Shown: positions 50,907 through 61,027 of the stretch, one piece after another | Layout: each line of letters begins with the position of its first letter | Position numbering within the stretch: the first letter of the stretch is position 1 | Source: Arcobacter siniprincipis | Lineage (GTDB): Bacteria > Campylobacterota > Campylobacteria > Campylobacterales > Arcobacteraceae | Direction: 5' to 3' | NCBI RefSeq assembly: GCF_048571125.1 | Contig: NZ_CP182343.1 | Location: forward strand, 1,302,001 to 1,366,000 | DNA length: 64,000 nucleotides | Notes under the pieces: generated by a model | Databases searched by the model: none | What the model saw: the letters and a program-made list of their open reading frames with translations, nothing else | What the model was told of the DNA's origin: nothing | Translations under genes and position numbers: made by a program

Positions 50907-53180
50907 TTGAAAAAAAACTTTTATTTATATATTATATTTGTACCTATATTATCTGTCTTAGTCTCTATTTCATTAATTACTTTGCATAATATTAATGAAT
51001 TAAATACTAGTGCAGATGAAGATATAAAAGCATTTACAAAAAATTATTTAATCGAACAGAAGACAAAAATTTACAATAGAGTACATTTCTTTTCTAATAT
51101 TATTAAAGTTAAAACAAATGAATTTAGAAGTGAACAAAAAATGGTATTTAAAGATAATACTGAAAAAATTGAATATTTCTCTAAGCACCTATTTAATTAT
51201 CACAATTATAAAAATGATGATATTAAAAATAAAATTAAAGTAGAAATGATAAATCATTTATTCAAAAATAATCATTTAAATATTATTTTTGATTTAAAAA
51301 ATAATGAATTATTATTTGATGGAAATAATATTCTAAAAGATGTTGATTTAAAATCTTTAAGTGACATAACTGGTCTGACAATTTTAAATAAGTATAGAAA
51401 ATTTGATAGATTTATTGAATTTGATTTAAAAGGTAAAAGATACATATTTTATGCAAAAAAAGCAAAAGATTCACCATTATTAATTTTAAGTGGTGATAGC
51501 CTTGATACGATTAATGAAGAAATAAAAAATAAAATTTTAAATTCTCTTTTGAATTTTGATGTAGATGATAGTTATTATATTTTTGTAATAGATTTATTTA
51601 ACAAAAATGGTGGAGAAAATTATGGAAGAGTATTGCTTCATCAATCAACTCCATCATTACAAGGACAATTTTTAAGTACAAATATTAAAGATGAGCGTTT
51701 AAAACAGTACAGATTTAGATATTTAGAAGTGATTAAAAACTATGGGGAAGGCTTTATTACTTATGATTATACAAAACCAGAAAGTAAGGAAATATTTAAA
51801 AAACTCTCCTTTTTGTATTTGCAAAAAGATTGGAATTGGATAATTGGAACTGGATTTTATTTTGATGATTTAGATTTTAAGACAGAAGAATTTAAGTCAT
51901 CAATTGAAAAGAAAATAAAAAGAAGCGTAAATACTGCGATTATTGTTGGTATTCTACTCATTATTTTTATATCAATTGCTATATATTTTATAACTTCAAA
52001 ATTAAATAAGATAATTAATGACTACTCAAATGATTTAAACAAAAGTAATGAAAGCTTACGAAAACAAAAAGATGTATTTAAAACACTTTTTGATAAATCT
52101 ACTGATGGTATTATTATTTATTCAGAAGATGGATATATCATTAATTGTAATGATTCTGTAGTTAGAATGTTAGATTATGAAGATAAGTTTTTTATTACAA
52201 ATAAAAAATTACAAGATATTTCTCCAAAAAAACAAAATGAAAATGATACTTCTGCATTAAAAGAAAAACTTTTTCAAATAGTCTCTTTTAATAATCAAAC
52301 ATATAATTTTGAATGGGTATTCTTGTCAAAAAATGGTAGAAAATTATTTTGTGAAATAAGAACTACAAGATTAATTTTGGATGATAATAATATTGTTCAT
52401 GCAATAATTAGAGATATTACATACAAAAAAGAGTTAGAAGAAAAGAATAAAAGACAACAAGTTATGCTTGCAGAGGAGTCAAAAAAATCTGCACTTGGTG
52501 AAATGCTTACAATGATAGCTCACCAATGGAGACAACCTTTAAATAATATAAACTTATTGATTCATTTTGTAAGGGATACTTTTGATACAGGAAAGTTTTC
52601 AAAAGAAGAGATAAAAGAAATAACTTTAGATATGAAAAGACAAATTGAGTATTTATCAAATACAATTAATGATTTTACAAATTTTACAAATCCTAAAAAA
52701 GAGACAACTCTTTTTTGTGTAAAAGATGCCATTGAAAGAACTTATAATTTAGCTATTGCACAGTTTGAAAAAAATGGTATAAAAGTATTTATTGAATCTG
52801 AAGAAATAGAAGTTTATGGAATAGAAAATGAGTTTATGCAAATTATTTTAAATATTATAAATAATGCGAAAGATGCACTTATTGAAAATAATAATAAAGA
52901 GAAATTTCTTTTTATAAATGCAAAAAAAATAGATAATAAATTAGTATTAACAATTAAAGATACAGCAGGTGGAATTTCAAATAAAGTTATTTCTAGAATA
53001 TTTGATCCATATTTTACAACTAAACATAAAAATAATGGTACAGGTATTGGTTTATACATGTGTAATCAAATAATTAAACAATACAAAAATGGTGTAATTA
53101 AAGCTTGCAATGAAAACTTTAATTATAATAATAAGGATTACAAAGGTGCAATGTTTACACTAAAGTTAGATTTAGATTAA
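50907..53180 (+). CDS. sCache-PAS sensor histidine kinase without adjacent response regulator
   Basis: 757 residues. Membrane helix 1 (about 5-27), a large periplasmic region ending in an sCache-type domain (VIDLFNKNGGENYGRVLLHQ, YGEGFITYDYTKPESKE, WNWIIGTGFYFDD), membrane helix 2 (about 347-367), a PAS domain (about 385-510, FKTLFDKSTDGIIIYSEDGYI), then the kinase: H-box MIAHQWRQPLNNINLLIHFV, N-box NIINNAKDAL, G boxes DTAGGISNKVISRIFDPYFTTK and GTGIGLYMCN. Start is TTG with AAGGA upstream. No response regulator gene lies nearby. Its end overlaps the convergent ABC gene by nine bases. Confidence 0.9.
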   Translation: MKKNFYLYIIFVPILSVLVSISLITLHNINELNTSADEDIKAFTKNYLIEQKTKIYNRVHFFSNIIKVKTNEFRSEQKMVFKDNTEKIEYFSKHLFNYHNYKNDDIKNKIKVEMINHLFKNNHLNIIFDLKNNELLFDGNNILKDVDLKSLSDITGLTILNKYRKFDRFIEFDLKGKRYIFYAKKAKDSPLLILSGDSLDTINEEIKNKILNSLLNFDVDDSYYIFVIDLFNKNGGENYGRVLLHQSTPSLQGQFLSTNIKDERLKQYRFRYLEVIKNYGEGFITYDYTKPESKEIFKKLSFLYLQKDWNWIIGTGFYFDDLDFKTEEFKSSIEKKIKRSVNTAIIVGILLIIFISIAIYFITSKLNKIINDYSNDLNKSNESLRKQKDVFKTLFDKSTDGIIIYSEDGYIINCNDSVVRMLDYEDKFFITNKKLQDISPKKQNENDTSALKEKLFQIVSFNNQTYNFEWVFLSKNGRKLFCEIRTTRLILDDNNIVHAIIRDITYKKELEEKNKRQQVMLAEESKKSALGEMLTMIAHQWRQPLNNINLLIHFVRDTFDTGKFSKEEIKEITLDMKRQIEYLSNTINDFTNFTNPKKETTLFCVKDAIERTYNLAIAQFEKNGIKVFIESEEIEVYGIENEFMQIILNIINNAKDALIENNNKEKFLFINAKKIDNKLVLTIKDTAGGISNKVISRIFDPYFTTKHKNNGTGIGLYMCNQIIKQYKNGVIKACNENFNYNNKDYKGAMFTLKLDLD

Positions 53181-54947
53181 TTGATTTTTAATAAAATCTT
53201 GATAATGTCCTTCCACATCTTCAAGTTCATCATGTGTACCTCTTTGGACAATTTCACCACCTTCTAAAACAAAAATTTTATCTGCATTTTTTACTGTACT
53301 TAATCTATGGGCAATAGTAATTACAGTTTTATCTTTTAATATAGGTTGCAATGAGTTAAAAAGTTTTGTCTCAGTGTTTACATCTAAAGCTGATGTAGAT
53401 TCATCAAAAATAACCACATTGGCTCTTGAAACAATCATTCTTGCTATTGATAACCTTTGTCTTTGTCCTCCACTTAATCTAACACCATGTTTACCTACAA
53501 TTGTATCTAAGCCATTTGGCATATCTTGTATACTTTCGTACAGTTGAGCTATTTTAAGTGCTTCAAAAATATCTTCATCACTTATATTTTCATTGTCCAT
53601 TGAAATATTAAATCTAAGGGTATTATTAAATAAAATTGGCATTTGAAGAACTAAAAATATGTTTTTCCTCAAAGACTCTTTATTTATTTCATCTGTATTT
53701 ATACCATTATAAGTAATCTCCCCAGAATTTTTTTGATAAAACCCAGAGATAATTTGTGCTAAAGTAGTTTTCCCACTTCCACTAGCTCCTATTAGAGCAA
53801 CTTTATCATTAGGTTTAATATTTAAAGTAATATCTTTTAAAATTGGTTTGTCTTCTATATATGAGAAATATAGATTTTTTATATCTATCTCTATGTCTTT
53901 TATTTCAAGTGGTAGTTCAATTGTTCCCGTATTTTCTTTTTTCAATTGGAAAATTTTATTGATTCTTTTTAATGCTGCACTTGCATTTGCATAAGAGTAT
54001 TGAATAGATAAAATATCTTGAATAGGTGTCATTATAAACCAAATATATCCAAACATAGCAAACATCATACCAATTGATAGATTGCTATAAGCAACCATTA
54101 CAAGTCCAGCTGCTCTTAAAACTTCAAAAGCAACTAAAAATATAGTAAATGAAAATCTCTCATAAGCTACACTTTTAAAGTTAAATTCATCAGATGTTTT
54201 TTTCACATTAAGAGCATTTTTTATAGATTGGTTAAAAAAATATTTTTCTTTATTACTTGCTTTTATTTGACCAAATAAATCAAGAGTTTCTCCTAAATTA
54301 TTTTGGAAATTTTCAACTGCTTCATTCTCCTTTTTCTTTAGTTGTCCAACACTTCTTGATATTTTTTTTGATAGTAATATAATTACTGGTTGAATAAAAA
54401 GAATCATAAAACCCAAAATAGGGTGTATAGAAATCATTACAATAGAAACACCAATAAGTGTTAAAATTGAAGATATAAATTTACTAGCACCATTTATGAT
54501 AAATGAATCCAAAGTATTTACATCTGTTACTAAATTTGAAGTAATGGCTCCTGAACCCATACTTTCATATTCATTCATATTTACTTGTTTTAAGTGTAAT
54601 AGTATCTTTTCTCTAATTTTAAAAGTTACATATTTTGATATCTTAGTAAAAATTTTAGTAGTAATTGCACTAAATATAAAATATAAAATTCTTAAAAGAA
54701 TTACTGCAATTGTTACAATTGTAATATAATAAAAAGCATTTCCTGAGTTAAAAAAATAATTAATATTATTTACAAAAAAGGCTGGTTTATTTAATAATAC
54801 TTCATCAACAAGTGCTGGAAGCATCAAAGGTATTGGAATACTTATGCAAATAGCAATAAATGTAAAAACTTGTCCCCAAAGAAGATCTTTTTTGTTTTCT
54901 ATTATTAATTTGAATATTTTTTTTAAAGTAATGGTGTCTTTTTTCAT
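53172..54947 (-). CDS. ABC exporter, fused membrane and ATPase domains (MsbA-like)
   Basis: 591 residues. Six membrane helices (1-320), then the nucleotide-binding domain: Walker A ALIGASGSGKTTLAQI, Q-loop LVLQMPILFN, signature RLSGGQRQRLSIARMI, Walker B VVIFDESTSALD, switch His in TIAHRLSTVK. A half-transporter that dimerises. MsbA-type members flip lipid A or lipids; others export drugs or peptides. No cargo gene is adjacent. Confidence 0.9.
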   Translation of the reverse strand: MKKDTITLKKIFKLIIENKKDLLWGQVFTFIAICISIPIPLMLPALVDEVLLNKPAFFVNNINYFFNSGNAFYYITIVTIAVILLRILYFIFSAITTKIFTKISKYVTFKIREKILLHLKQVNMNEYESMGSGAITSNLVTDVNTLDSFIINGASKFISSILTLIGVSIVMISIHPILGFMILFIQPVIILLSKKISRSVGQLKKKENEAVENFQNNLGETLDLFGQIKASNKEKYFFNQSIKNALNVKKTSDEFNFKSVAYERFSFTIFLVAFEVLRAAGLVMVAYSNLSIGMMFAMFGYIWFIMTPIQDILSIQYSYANASAALKRINKIFQLKKENTGTIELPLEIKDIEIDIKNLYFSYIEDKPILKDITLNIKPNDKVALIGASGSGKTTLAQIISGFYQKNSGEITYNGINTDEINKESLRKNIFLVLQMPILFNNTLRFNISMDNENISDEDIFEALKIAQLYESIQDMPNGLDTIVGKHGVRLSGGQRQRLSIARMIVSRANVVIFDESTSALDVNTETKLFNSLQPILKDKTVITIAHRLSTVKNADKIFVLEGGEIVQRGTHDELEDVEGHYQDFIKNQLI

Positions 54948-55051
54948 AGAGGGATTATATCTTTGTTATTTTAATAGCTTATTAATTCAAAATTATTGTA
55001 ATTTTTTTAAAATATAATTTAAATCAAAAACCTTTTTAGCTATTATTTCAT

Positions 55052-55498
55052 ATGGAAAAAATAGTAAGTACAAGAGAATTAAAAAAGAACTTTTTAGAGT
55101 TATGTAATGAAATATCAAATGATGACTCAAAAGCCTTATTAGATTTAAAAAATACAGATAAAATTGAATTTATGTTAAAGCCTTATTGTACTGAAGAATA
55201 CCCTATAAGAAAGGTTCTAATTCTTTACCACAGGTATGCATGTGTTGCTTTTATATCAGCAGAGTTTGTAAAAAATGCAAAGGTTTATATAGATGATGTT
55301 TTGACTAAGTATATAGTCTTGGCACTTGTTAACAAACCAGATCCAGATGAAGTTTCAGTAGTATACTCAAATGTAGATGCTCTTTCTCGGTTTCCAACTA
55401 GAGCAATATCTATAAAAGATATAATCGCATATTTAGAATCTGAAAATATAGAAGAGACCCTAAGAGAATTTTATAAAAAGAAACAACTTTTCTTTTAA
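55052..55498 (+). CDS. Hypothetical protein, unknown
   Basis: 148 residues, no signal peptide or membrane segment. Features: ELKKNFLELCNEISNDD, YPIRKVLILYHRYACVAFI, NKPDPDEVSVVYSNVDAL, RAISIKDIIAYLES. The mixed alpha/beta composition suggests a soluble folded protein. No family recognised. Shine-Dalgarno is weak. It ends overlapping the convergent HAD gene by four bases. Confidence 0.65.
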   Translation: MEKIVSTRELKKNFLELCNEISNDDSKALLDLKNTDKIEFMLKPYCTEEYPIRKVLILYHRYACVAFISAEFVKNAKVYIDDVLTKYIVLALVNKPDPDEVSVVYSNVDALSRFPTRAISIKDIIAYLESENIEETLREFYKKKQLFF

Positions 55499-56124
55499 TC
55501 TAAAATTTTTAAAAGATCTTCCAATTTTGATATTTTGTATTTTGCTTTTGAAAAATCTTGTGTTTTTGTAAATTCATTATGTACTATGGCGCAATCAATA
55601 TTTGCAGCTCTTGCAGATATTAAACCTCTCTCAGAGTCTTCTATTACTATAGCTTCATCATTTTTGGCATTGAATTTTTCTAAACCTTTTAAATAAGGAT
55701 CAGGGTGTGGTTTTGACTTGGGATAGTCTTCAACACATAAAACAAAATCCATAAAATCAGTAATACCACGATTTTTATGAATTATTTCAAAATCAACTCT
55801 TCTAGAAGTTGTAACAATTCCCATTTTGTATTTTTTACTAAGTTCATTTAATACATCATGTACATTTTCAATAGCGATATCTTCTTTTTTTAAATACTCT
55901 TGATAATATATATCTCTTTGGTTTCTTGCTATTATAATCTCTTCTTCTATGGCATTAGGAGCAGCAACCCAAACTCCATTTCCATCTGTCATGATCTTCA
56001 TATAATCATCAAATTGAATATTTACATTAAAAAACTCTTTTAAAGCTCTTTTACTAGCTTCAAAATAAAGTGGTTCTGTTTCTACTAAAACTCCGTCGTT
56101 ATCAAAAAGTATATATTTTTTCAT
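55495..56124 (-). CDS. HAD-superfamily hydrolase (phosphatase-like)
   Basis: 209 residues. Motif I is LFDNDGVLVETEPLYFEASK with the nucleophile Asp and acid/base Asp, motif II VTTSRR, motif III with Lys at PKSKPHPDPYLKGLEKF, and motif IV IVIEDSERGLISARAANIDC. Cap domain in between (C1-type). It belongs to the beta-phosphoglucomutase/phosphoglycolate phosphatase subgroup; substrate unknown. Its start overlaps the end of the next minus-strand gene by 23 bases. Confidence 0.9.
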   Translation of the reverse strand: MKKYILFDNDGVLVETEPLYFEASKRALKEFFNVNIQFDDYMKIMTDGNGVWVAAPNAIEEEIIIARNQRDIYYQEYLKKEDIAIENVHDVLNELSKKYKMGIVTTSRRVDFEIIHKNRGITDFMDFVLCVEDYPKSKPHPDPYLKGLEKFNAKNDEAIVIEDSERGLISARAANIDCAIVHNEFTKTQDFSKAKYKISKLEDLLKILD

Positions 56125-56521
56125 ATATTATGTATTTCTCCAAATAATCATTTACAATTATATTATGATCTTTTAATCTATCTCTTACAAAAGCTATTTT
56201 TGCTTTGCCATTTTCCATATAAAATGCCCCAATAGCATTTTTATAATAACTTAATTGTATTAAACTAGAAGCTAGTATTGGCTTATCATTTATAATTTTT
56301 AATCTGTAATATTCATTTATATATATCAAATCACTTTTATATAATTCTTTAGTATATTTTATATTTTTAAAACTATATTCTGGATTTCCTATATTATAAA
56401 TTAATATCTCTTTTTTATTAGGAAATAATCCTTGAAATACTTCTTCATGATATTTAGAATAAAGATTTTCTGCTTTTACTAAACTAGTAATTATAAGCAG
56501 TGTTAAAAATATCTTTTTCAA
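56102..56521 (-). CDS. Small exported protein, unknown
   Basis: 139 residues with a signal peptide (MKKIFLTLLIITSLVKAE). Mature part: NLYSKYHEEVFQGLFPNKKE, IYNIGNPEYSF, YIYINEYYRLKI-type strands, KAKIAFVRDRL. No family recognised; likely periplasmic. It overlaps the HAD gene by 23 bases. Confidence 0.65.
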   Translation of the reverse strand: MKKIFLTLLIITSLVKAENLYSKYHEEVFQGLFPNKKEILIYNIGNPEYSFKNIKYTKELYKSDLIYINEYYRLKIINDKPILASSLIQLSYYKNAIGAFYMENGKAKIAFVRDRLKDHNIIVNDYLEKYIIYEKIYTF

Positions 56522-56568
56522 AATGAGTATCTTACTCCTTATTTATTATTTTCATTTCATATCTCATT

Positions 56569-57315
56569 TTATTCATATGGCATAGGAATAGGAGGTAATT
56601 CTCTAAATGCTTCTTTAACTGCATTTGTTATACTAGCTCTATATTTATAGTTTTCAACTGGATTACTAAACTGTAAAAGTTCTTTTGCACTTTGTAATCC
56701 CCTTTCTTTTTTGTAAACAAAGGCAACTTTTTTACCCATATCTTCTGTTCTATTAAATATTGTATTACTATAAGTTCGAATAAATGTAAACTCTTTTTGG
56801 CTTATTTTATCTCCCCAACAGAAAAACACAAATTTACCTGAAGGAACAATATTATTTGCATCTTGGTACATAATATCTCTATCAAATTCTGTATTTTGCA
56901 TCGAGTAATATTTTTCTAAATCTTCATCAAACTTTGTAAGCAAAGTTGTAGAATTGATATTTTTTTCTATTAGGTTAAAAAGGCTTTTCATCTCAATTAG
57001 TTTACCTTTTAATCTAGGTCCAAAGGCATGTTTAAATACAGTGATATATGTCTCACATTTTAATTCAGTAAATTCACCAAAGTTATCAAAGTCTTGATCT
57101 AATAAAAATTTTTCAGAATCATATCCTATAGGAGTAACAACTGGATTATATATAAATATTGTTCCTTCTATGTTTTTTTTTCTATCTTTTTTTGTTTTAA
57201 TCATATTTTCAAATTCTTCAGGAGTTATCTCTTCTTCATCATAGTTAAAGTACAAATAACTTGATGTTAAAAAGATTTCCTCATATTTAGTCTCAATTTT
57301 ACCGAAATATTGCAT
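56569..57315 (-). CDS. Hypothetical cytoplasmic protein, unknown
   Basis: 248 residues, no signal peptide. Features: GTIFIYNPVVTPIGYDSEKF, VFKHAFGPRLKGKLIEMK, SGKFVFFCWGDKISQKEF, a helical charged middle, and a Pro-rich end (LPPIPMPYE). The WGDK strand loop resembles small phosphoesterase-like folds but I have no firm match. Separated from its neighbours by gaps of 48 and 130 bases. Confidence 0.6.
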   Translation of the reverse strand: MQYFGKIETKYEEIFLTSSYLYFNYDEEEITPEEFENMIKTKKDRKKNIEGTIFIYNPVVTPIGYDSEKFLLDQDFDNFGEFTELKCETYITVFKHAFGPRLKGKLIEMKSLFNLIEKNINSTTLLTKFDEDLEKYYSMQNTEFDRDIMYQDANNIVPSGKFVFFCWGDKISQKEFTFIRTYSNTIFNRTEDMGKKVAFVYKKERGLQSAKELLQFSNPVENYKYRASITNAVKEAFRELPPIPMPYE

Positions 57316-57444
57316 TATTGCCTTTCTTGTGTTAAATCTAATAAGGAAAAGATTCCTTTTATTGTTTTGTAATTATACTTAAAAGTTTTATTTTTTGTAT
57401 TAAGAGTTTACAAAATATTCTGTTTTGATATTTTATATTAAAGA

Positions 57445-58383
57445 CTAGTATCTTTCATTAAGTTTATTAAGTAGTTTAAATAGTTCTTGAGGATCAACTA
57501 AAACTCCATGAATCCTTGTTCCAAAATGCAAGTGAGGACCTGTTATTCTTCCTGTTTCACCAGATAATCCTATTTTATCATCTCGTTTAATTTTTTGATC
57601 TTTTTTTACTAAAATTTTGCTAAGATGAAAATAGCAAGTGAAGATACCTTGTCCATGGTCAATTATAATTGAGTTCCCAGAATAAAATCTATTTCCAGCA
57701 AATCTCACAATTCCATCATTAGCTGCTACGATAGGAGTTCCAATATCTGCTCTAAAATCAACTCCACTGTGATAACTTTTAAGTTGTTTATTATAAACTC
57801 TTTTAGTACCAAAATCACTTGTAATCTTACTAAACATAGGCATTATGAAATCTTTTTTCCAAAGTATTTCTTTTGTAGTTGTATTGTAAATATCCATTGC
57901 TTGTTTATATTCTTTATTAGCTCTTATCTTGTCTTTATTATTTAAATTTATTTTTGAGTTTGCTACTTTTATTTCTTCACTTTTGTAATTTCCCTTATAA
58001 ATATTTATTTTAATAGAAGTAAATAATCTTCTATTATCTTTTATATATGAGATTATAACTTTATCATTTCCACTTTTGTGATAATAAGAAATAGGTATAA
58101 GAGCATAAAAAGAGTCTTTTTTAAAGGTATCTTTATAAAAAGGCAAATTAATATTTCCCAAAGTTAATTTAGGATCTGTTATTTTTTCATGTATTATTTG
58201 TATTAGTAGAGTTTGTCCATTGGCAATATTCTTTTCATATTTTATTTGTAAAGGAGTGTTTTTATCTAAATACAGTTTTTTTGCATTATTAATATTGTTT
58301 TGATATTGATAAATATTCGTCGAATTTGAGAATGCAAGGGTCGTAAATAGGGTTAAAAGTAGGGTATTTTTAAAAATATTCAT
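57445..58383 (-). CDS. M23-family peptidoglycan endopeptidase
   Basis: 312 residues. Signal peptide (about 1-20, LLLTLFTTLAFSNS), an N-terminal beta-rich region (about 25-170), and a LytM/M23 domain (190-312): SDFGTKRVYNKQLKSYHSGVDFRAD with Zn-binding His and Asp, and HLHFGTRIHGVLVDPQELF at the end. It cleaves peptidoglycan cross-links in the periplasm. Similar Campylobacterota proteins contribute to cell shape. The CPXCG gene lies five bases upstream. Confidence 0.9.
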   Translation of the reverse strand: MNIFKNTLLLTLFTTLAFSNSTNIYQYQNNINNAKKLYLDKNTPLQIKYEKNIANGQTLLIQIIHEKITDPKLTLGNINLPFYKDTFKKDSFYALIPISYYHKSGNDKVIISYIKDNRRLFTSIKINIYKGNYKSEEIKVANSKINLNNKDKIRANKEYKQAMDIYNTTTKEILWKKDFIMPMFSKITSDFGTKRVYNKQLKSYHSGVDFRADIGTPIVAANDGIVRFAGNRFYSGNSIIIDHGQGIFTCYFHLSKILVKKDQKIKRDDKIGLSGETGRITGPHLHFGTRIHGVLVDPQELFKLLNKLNERY

Positions 58384-58388
58384 AATGT

Positions 58389-58583
58389 TTAAAATTCATT
58401 TCCTTCTATTAAATTATAACTAAATGTTGTTACTATACCATCTTCAACATTGTAAGAAACTTCAATGGGTCTACAACAAACTTCACAATCATCTACTATT
58501 TCCGTATATCCAAAAACTCCAGTATCTACTAAAATAGTTATAGCTTGTCTACAATAAGGACAGGTTAAATTTAACTCTTCCAT
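58389..58583 (-). CDS. CPXCG-motif cysteine-rich protein
   Basis: 64 residues with four Cys in two pairs (CPYC and CEVCC, three Cys in the latter) around a short beta sheet: LTCPYCRQAITILVDTG and DDCEVCCRPIEVSYNV. This matches the small CPXCG family (PF14255), probably a zinc ribbon of unknown role. It precedes the M23 gene by five bases. Confidence 0.88.
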   Translation of the reverse strand: MEELNLTCPYCRQAITILVDTGVFGYTEIVDDCEVCCRPIEVSYNVEDGIVTTFSYNLIEGNEF

Positions 58584-58669
58584 TAGTCTACCTTTTTAAA
58601 TGTATAATATCATATTTATAACAAACTTGCTATAATCGCATAAAATTATGAAAATTATTGGAGAAATTT

Positions 58670-59380
58670 ATGGGTAGAGCCTTTGAATATAGAAAAGCAG
58701 CCAAAATGAAAAGATGGGGAAACATGTCAAGAGTTTTCCCAAAACTAGCACGTGCAATTGAAGTAGCAGCAAAAGCTGGAGTCCCAGATCCTGAGATGAA
58801 TTCAGCGCTTAGAACTGCAATTTTAAATGCAAAAGCTGAAAACATGCCAAAAGCAAATATTGATGCAGCTATTAAAAGAGCATCAGGAAAAGATTCAGCA
58901 AACTTTTCTGAAGTAAACTTTGAAGGTAAAGGACCTCATGGTGTTTTGATTTTTGTAGAAACTGCTACAGATAACAATACAAGAACAGTTGCAAATGTTA
59001 AAATGTATTTTAATAAAAATGGTGGTTCTATGGCACCTACTGGTTCATTAGAATTCTTTTTTGATAGAAAAGCAATCTTTGAATTCAATAAAACTGAAGA
59101 TATGAGTATTGAAGAGTTAGAGCTTGAATTAATTGATGCTGGTTTAGAAGAGATTGAAGAAGAAGATGGAGTTGTTTTAGTAACAGCTGATTATAAAGAT
59201 TTTGGTACTTTGAATAAAGCCTTTGAAGATATGGGAATTGAACTTACTAAAGCAAAATTAGAGCGAATTTCAAATAATCCTCAAGAATTTACAGAAGAAC
59301 AACAAGAAGAAATCGGTAAATTATTAGAAAAAATTGAAGATGATGATGATGTTCAAGCTGTTTATACAAATATAGCATAA
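58670..59380 (+). CDS. YebC/PmpR-family protein
   Basis: 236 residues of the TACO1/YebC family: GRAFEYRKAAKMKRWGNMSRVFPKLAR, then GVPDPEMNSALRTAILNAKAENMPKANID and KGPHGVLIFVETATDNNTRTV. Proteins of this family were long called transcriptional regulators and are now also linked to relief of ribosome stalling at proline runs. I chose ATG 58670 with GGAG seven bases upstream. Confidence 0.93.
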   Translation: MGRAFEYRKAAKMKRWGNMSRVFPKLARAIEVAAKAGVPDPEMNSALRTAILNAKAENMPKANIDAAIKRASGKDSANFSEVNFEGKGPHGVLIFVETATDNNTRTVANVKMYFNKNGGSMAPTGSLEFFFDRKAIFEFNKTEDMSIEELELELIDAGLEEIEEEDGVVLVTADYKDFGTLNKAFEDMGIELTKAKLERISNNPQEFTEEQQEEIGKLLEKIEDDDDVQAVYTNIA

Positions 59381-59406
59381 TAAATATACCAAATAATCAT
59401 ACAAGA

Positions 59407-60165
59407 TTATTTGGTATTATTTCTTTTAATCTCTTGTATTACTTTTGAAATATCAGCAATTCTTGTACTAGAGTTTGGATGTGTTGAGAAAAACTCAATT
59501 GACTCTTTTTTACCACTACTCATATTTTTCCAAAAATTTAATGCTTCATCGATATTATATCCAGCTTTATACATTAGATGTATCCCTATCTCATCAGCTT
59601 CACTCTCTTGCATTCTTCCATAAGGTAATAAAACTCCATATTGAGCTCCTACTCCATAAGCTGTGTTAAAGGCATTTGTATATTCTGGCGCTTGAGAACC
59701 TAATACAATATTTCCTAATACTTGTGCTCCTTGGGCTAACATTCCTGTTGTCATTCTCTCAGCACCATGACGTGCAAGTGCATGGGCAATCTCATGGGAC
59801 ATTACAGTTGCTAATTGATCATCATTTTTAGCAACACTTAGTATTCCTGTATAAACTACAACTTTTCCCCCAGGAAGACAAAAAGCATTTTTCTCTTTAT
59901 TTTTTACTAAATTAAATTCCCACTTGTAATCTTTTCTATTGACTACTTTTGCAATTCTTTGACCTATCTCTTTTATTTTTTTTGATTCTTTTGTATTTGT
60001 TATTACTTCAGATTTTTTTAGTGTATCTTCATAAGATTTTTCACCTAAAGCTAACTCTTGATCTTTAGATATTAAAATCATTTGAGACCTATTTGTAAAG
60101 GGAGCTTTACTTGTACATCCAACTAGTGAAAAAAACAAAAGTAATATCAAAATATATTTTTTCAT
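59407..60165 (-). CDS. M48-family metalloprotease, lipoprotein
   Basis: 252 residues. Lipoprotein signal with lipobox LVGC (Cys17 of the shorter start). The catalytic HEIAHALARHGAERM carries HExxH, and the third zinc ligand is in ESEADEIGIHLM. This is the periplasmic LoiP/BepA-like group that degrades misfolded outer-membrane proteins. ATG at 60165 has AAAGGATG upstream; the ATG six bases earlier overlaps the ribosome site. Two bases after the DUF3108 gene. Confidence 0.9.
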   Translation of the reverse strand: MKKYILILLLFFSLVGCTSKAPFTNRSQMILISKDQELALGEKSYEDTLKKSEVITNTKESKKIKEIGQRIAKVVNRKDYKWEFNLVKNKEKNAFCLPGGKVVVYTGILSVAKNDDQLATVMSHEIAHALARHGAERMTTGMLAQGAQVLGNIVLGSQAPEYTNAFNTAYGVGAQYGVLLPYGRMQESEADEIGIHLMYKAGYNIDEALNFWKNMSSGKKESIEFFSTHPNSSTRIADISKVIQEIKRNNTK

Positions 60166-60167
60166 TA

Positions 60168-60956
60168 TCATCCTTTATCTATTTTAAATTTTATCATTTC
60201 ACCTGTAATATCACCAAAAATAAGTACATCTTTTAAAACTGCTTTATCACAAAAGCCTTCTTTATTTAAAGATATAAAAAGTTCTCCATTTGAACTTGAA
60301 AATATTTTTTGATGAATTGAGACTATAAACTTTTTATTTTTAGTATTTAAAGCCTCTTGTAACTCTTTATAAGCTTCATTTTTTGGAATTATTATATCTA
60401 ATTTTCCATTATCTTTATTTGCTCCAATAGCTATAAAAGCATAACTATTGCCTTTCTCAAAACTAGGAACAACTTTAGTTATATTAAAAAATAGTGATAA
60501 TAAGTCATTTGTTGCAAAAAAATTTGCAAACTCTTCTGACTCATTAATTTTCCAAGATTCTTTCTTTTTTAAGTTTTCATCATATCTTATATTAAGTTTT
60601 CTTTCATATTTTTTAACTAAGATTTGTTTATTTTTATAGTCAAAAAGATAAGTTTTTTTTCTTTTTTTATAATCATTATTTGAAATAGTTATATATTTAT
60701 TTGGAATAAGTAAATTGTTTTTTATTTTTCCATAGCTTTCATAATACTCTTCTTTGTTACTACTTAAAAACTTTGCGATACCAGTTGCATAAGCATGTAC
60801 TTTTATTTTATAAGTATCATTAGGAAGAATTTCAAGACTTGTTTTTGCAATACCCAATTCTCCAAAAATACCATAACTTATTTTATATGTAGCCTCAAAG
60901 GTTTTAGCATTTAAAAATATAGATAAAAAGATTATAAATATAATTATTTTCTTCAT
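60168..60956 (-). CDS. DUF3108-domain exported protein
   Basis: 262 residues with a signal peptide (about 1-17, IIIFIIFLSIFLNAK). Mature part begins FEATYKISYGIFGELGIAKTS, with YATGIAKFLSSN, LSLFFNIT and NKEGFCDKAVLKDVLIFGDITGEM, the pattern of DUF3108, a beta-rich periplasmic protein of unknown function. It heads a two-gene operon with the M48 protease. Confidence 0.85.
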   Translation of the reverse strand: MKKIIIFIIFLSIFLNAKTFEATYKISYGIFGELGIAKTSLEILPNDTYKIKVHAYATGIAKFLSSNKEEYYESYGKIKNNLLIPNKYITISNNDYKKRKKTYLFDYKNKQILVKKYERKLNIRYDENLKKKESWKINESEEFANFFATNDLLSLFFNITKVVPSFEKGNSYAFIAIGANKDNGKLDIIIPKNEAYKELQEALNTKNKKFIVSIHQKIFSSSNGELFISLNKEGFCDKAVLKDVLIFGDITGEMIKFKIDKG

Positions 60957-61027
60957 AATTAATTATAACATACAAAGTTTTATACTATTTTCTATTATAA
61001 TATTTGAAAATTTATGAGGGACTTTTA

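Noticed and set aside
53172..54947. ABC exporter as a bacteriocin or peptide secretion system
   Set aside because: No C39 peptidase domain and no small precursor gene nearby.
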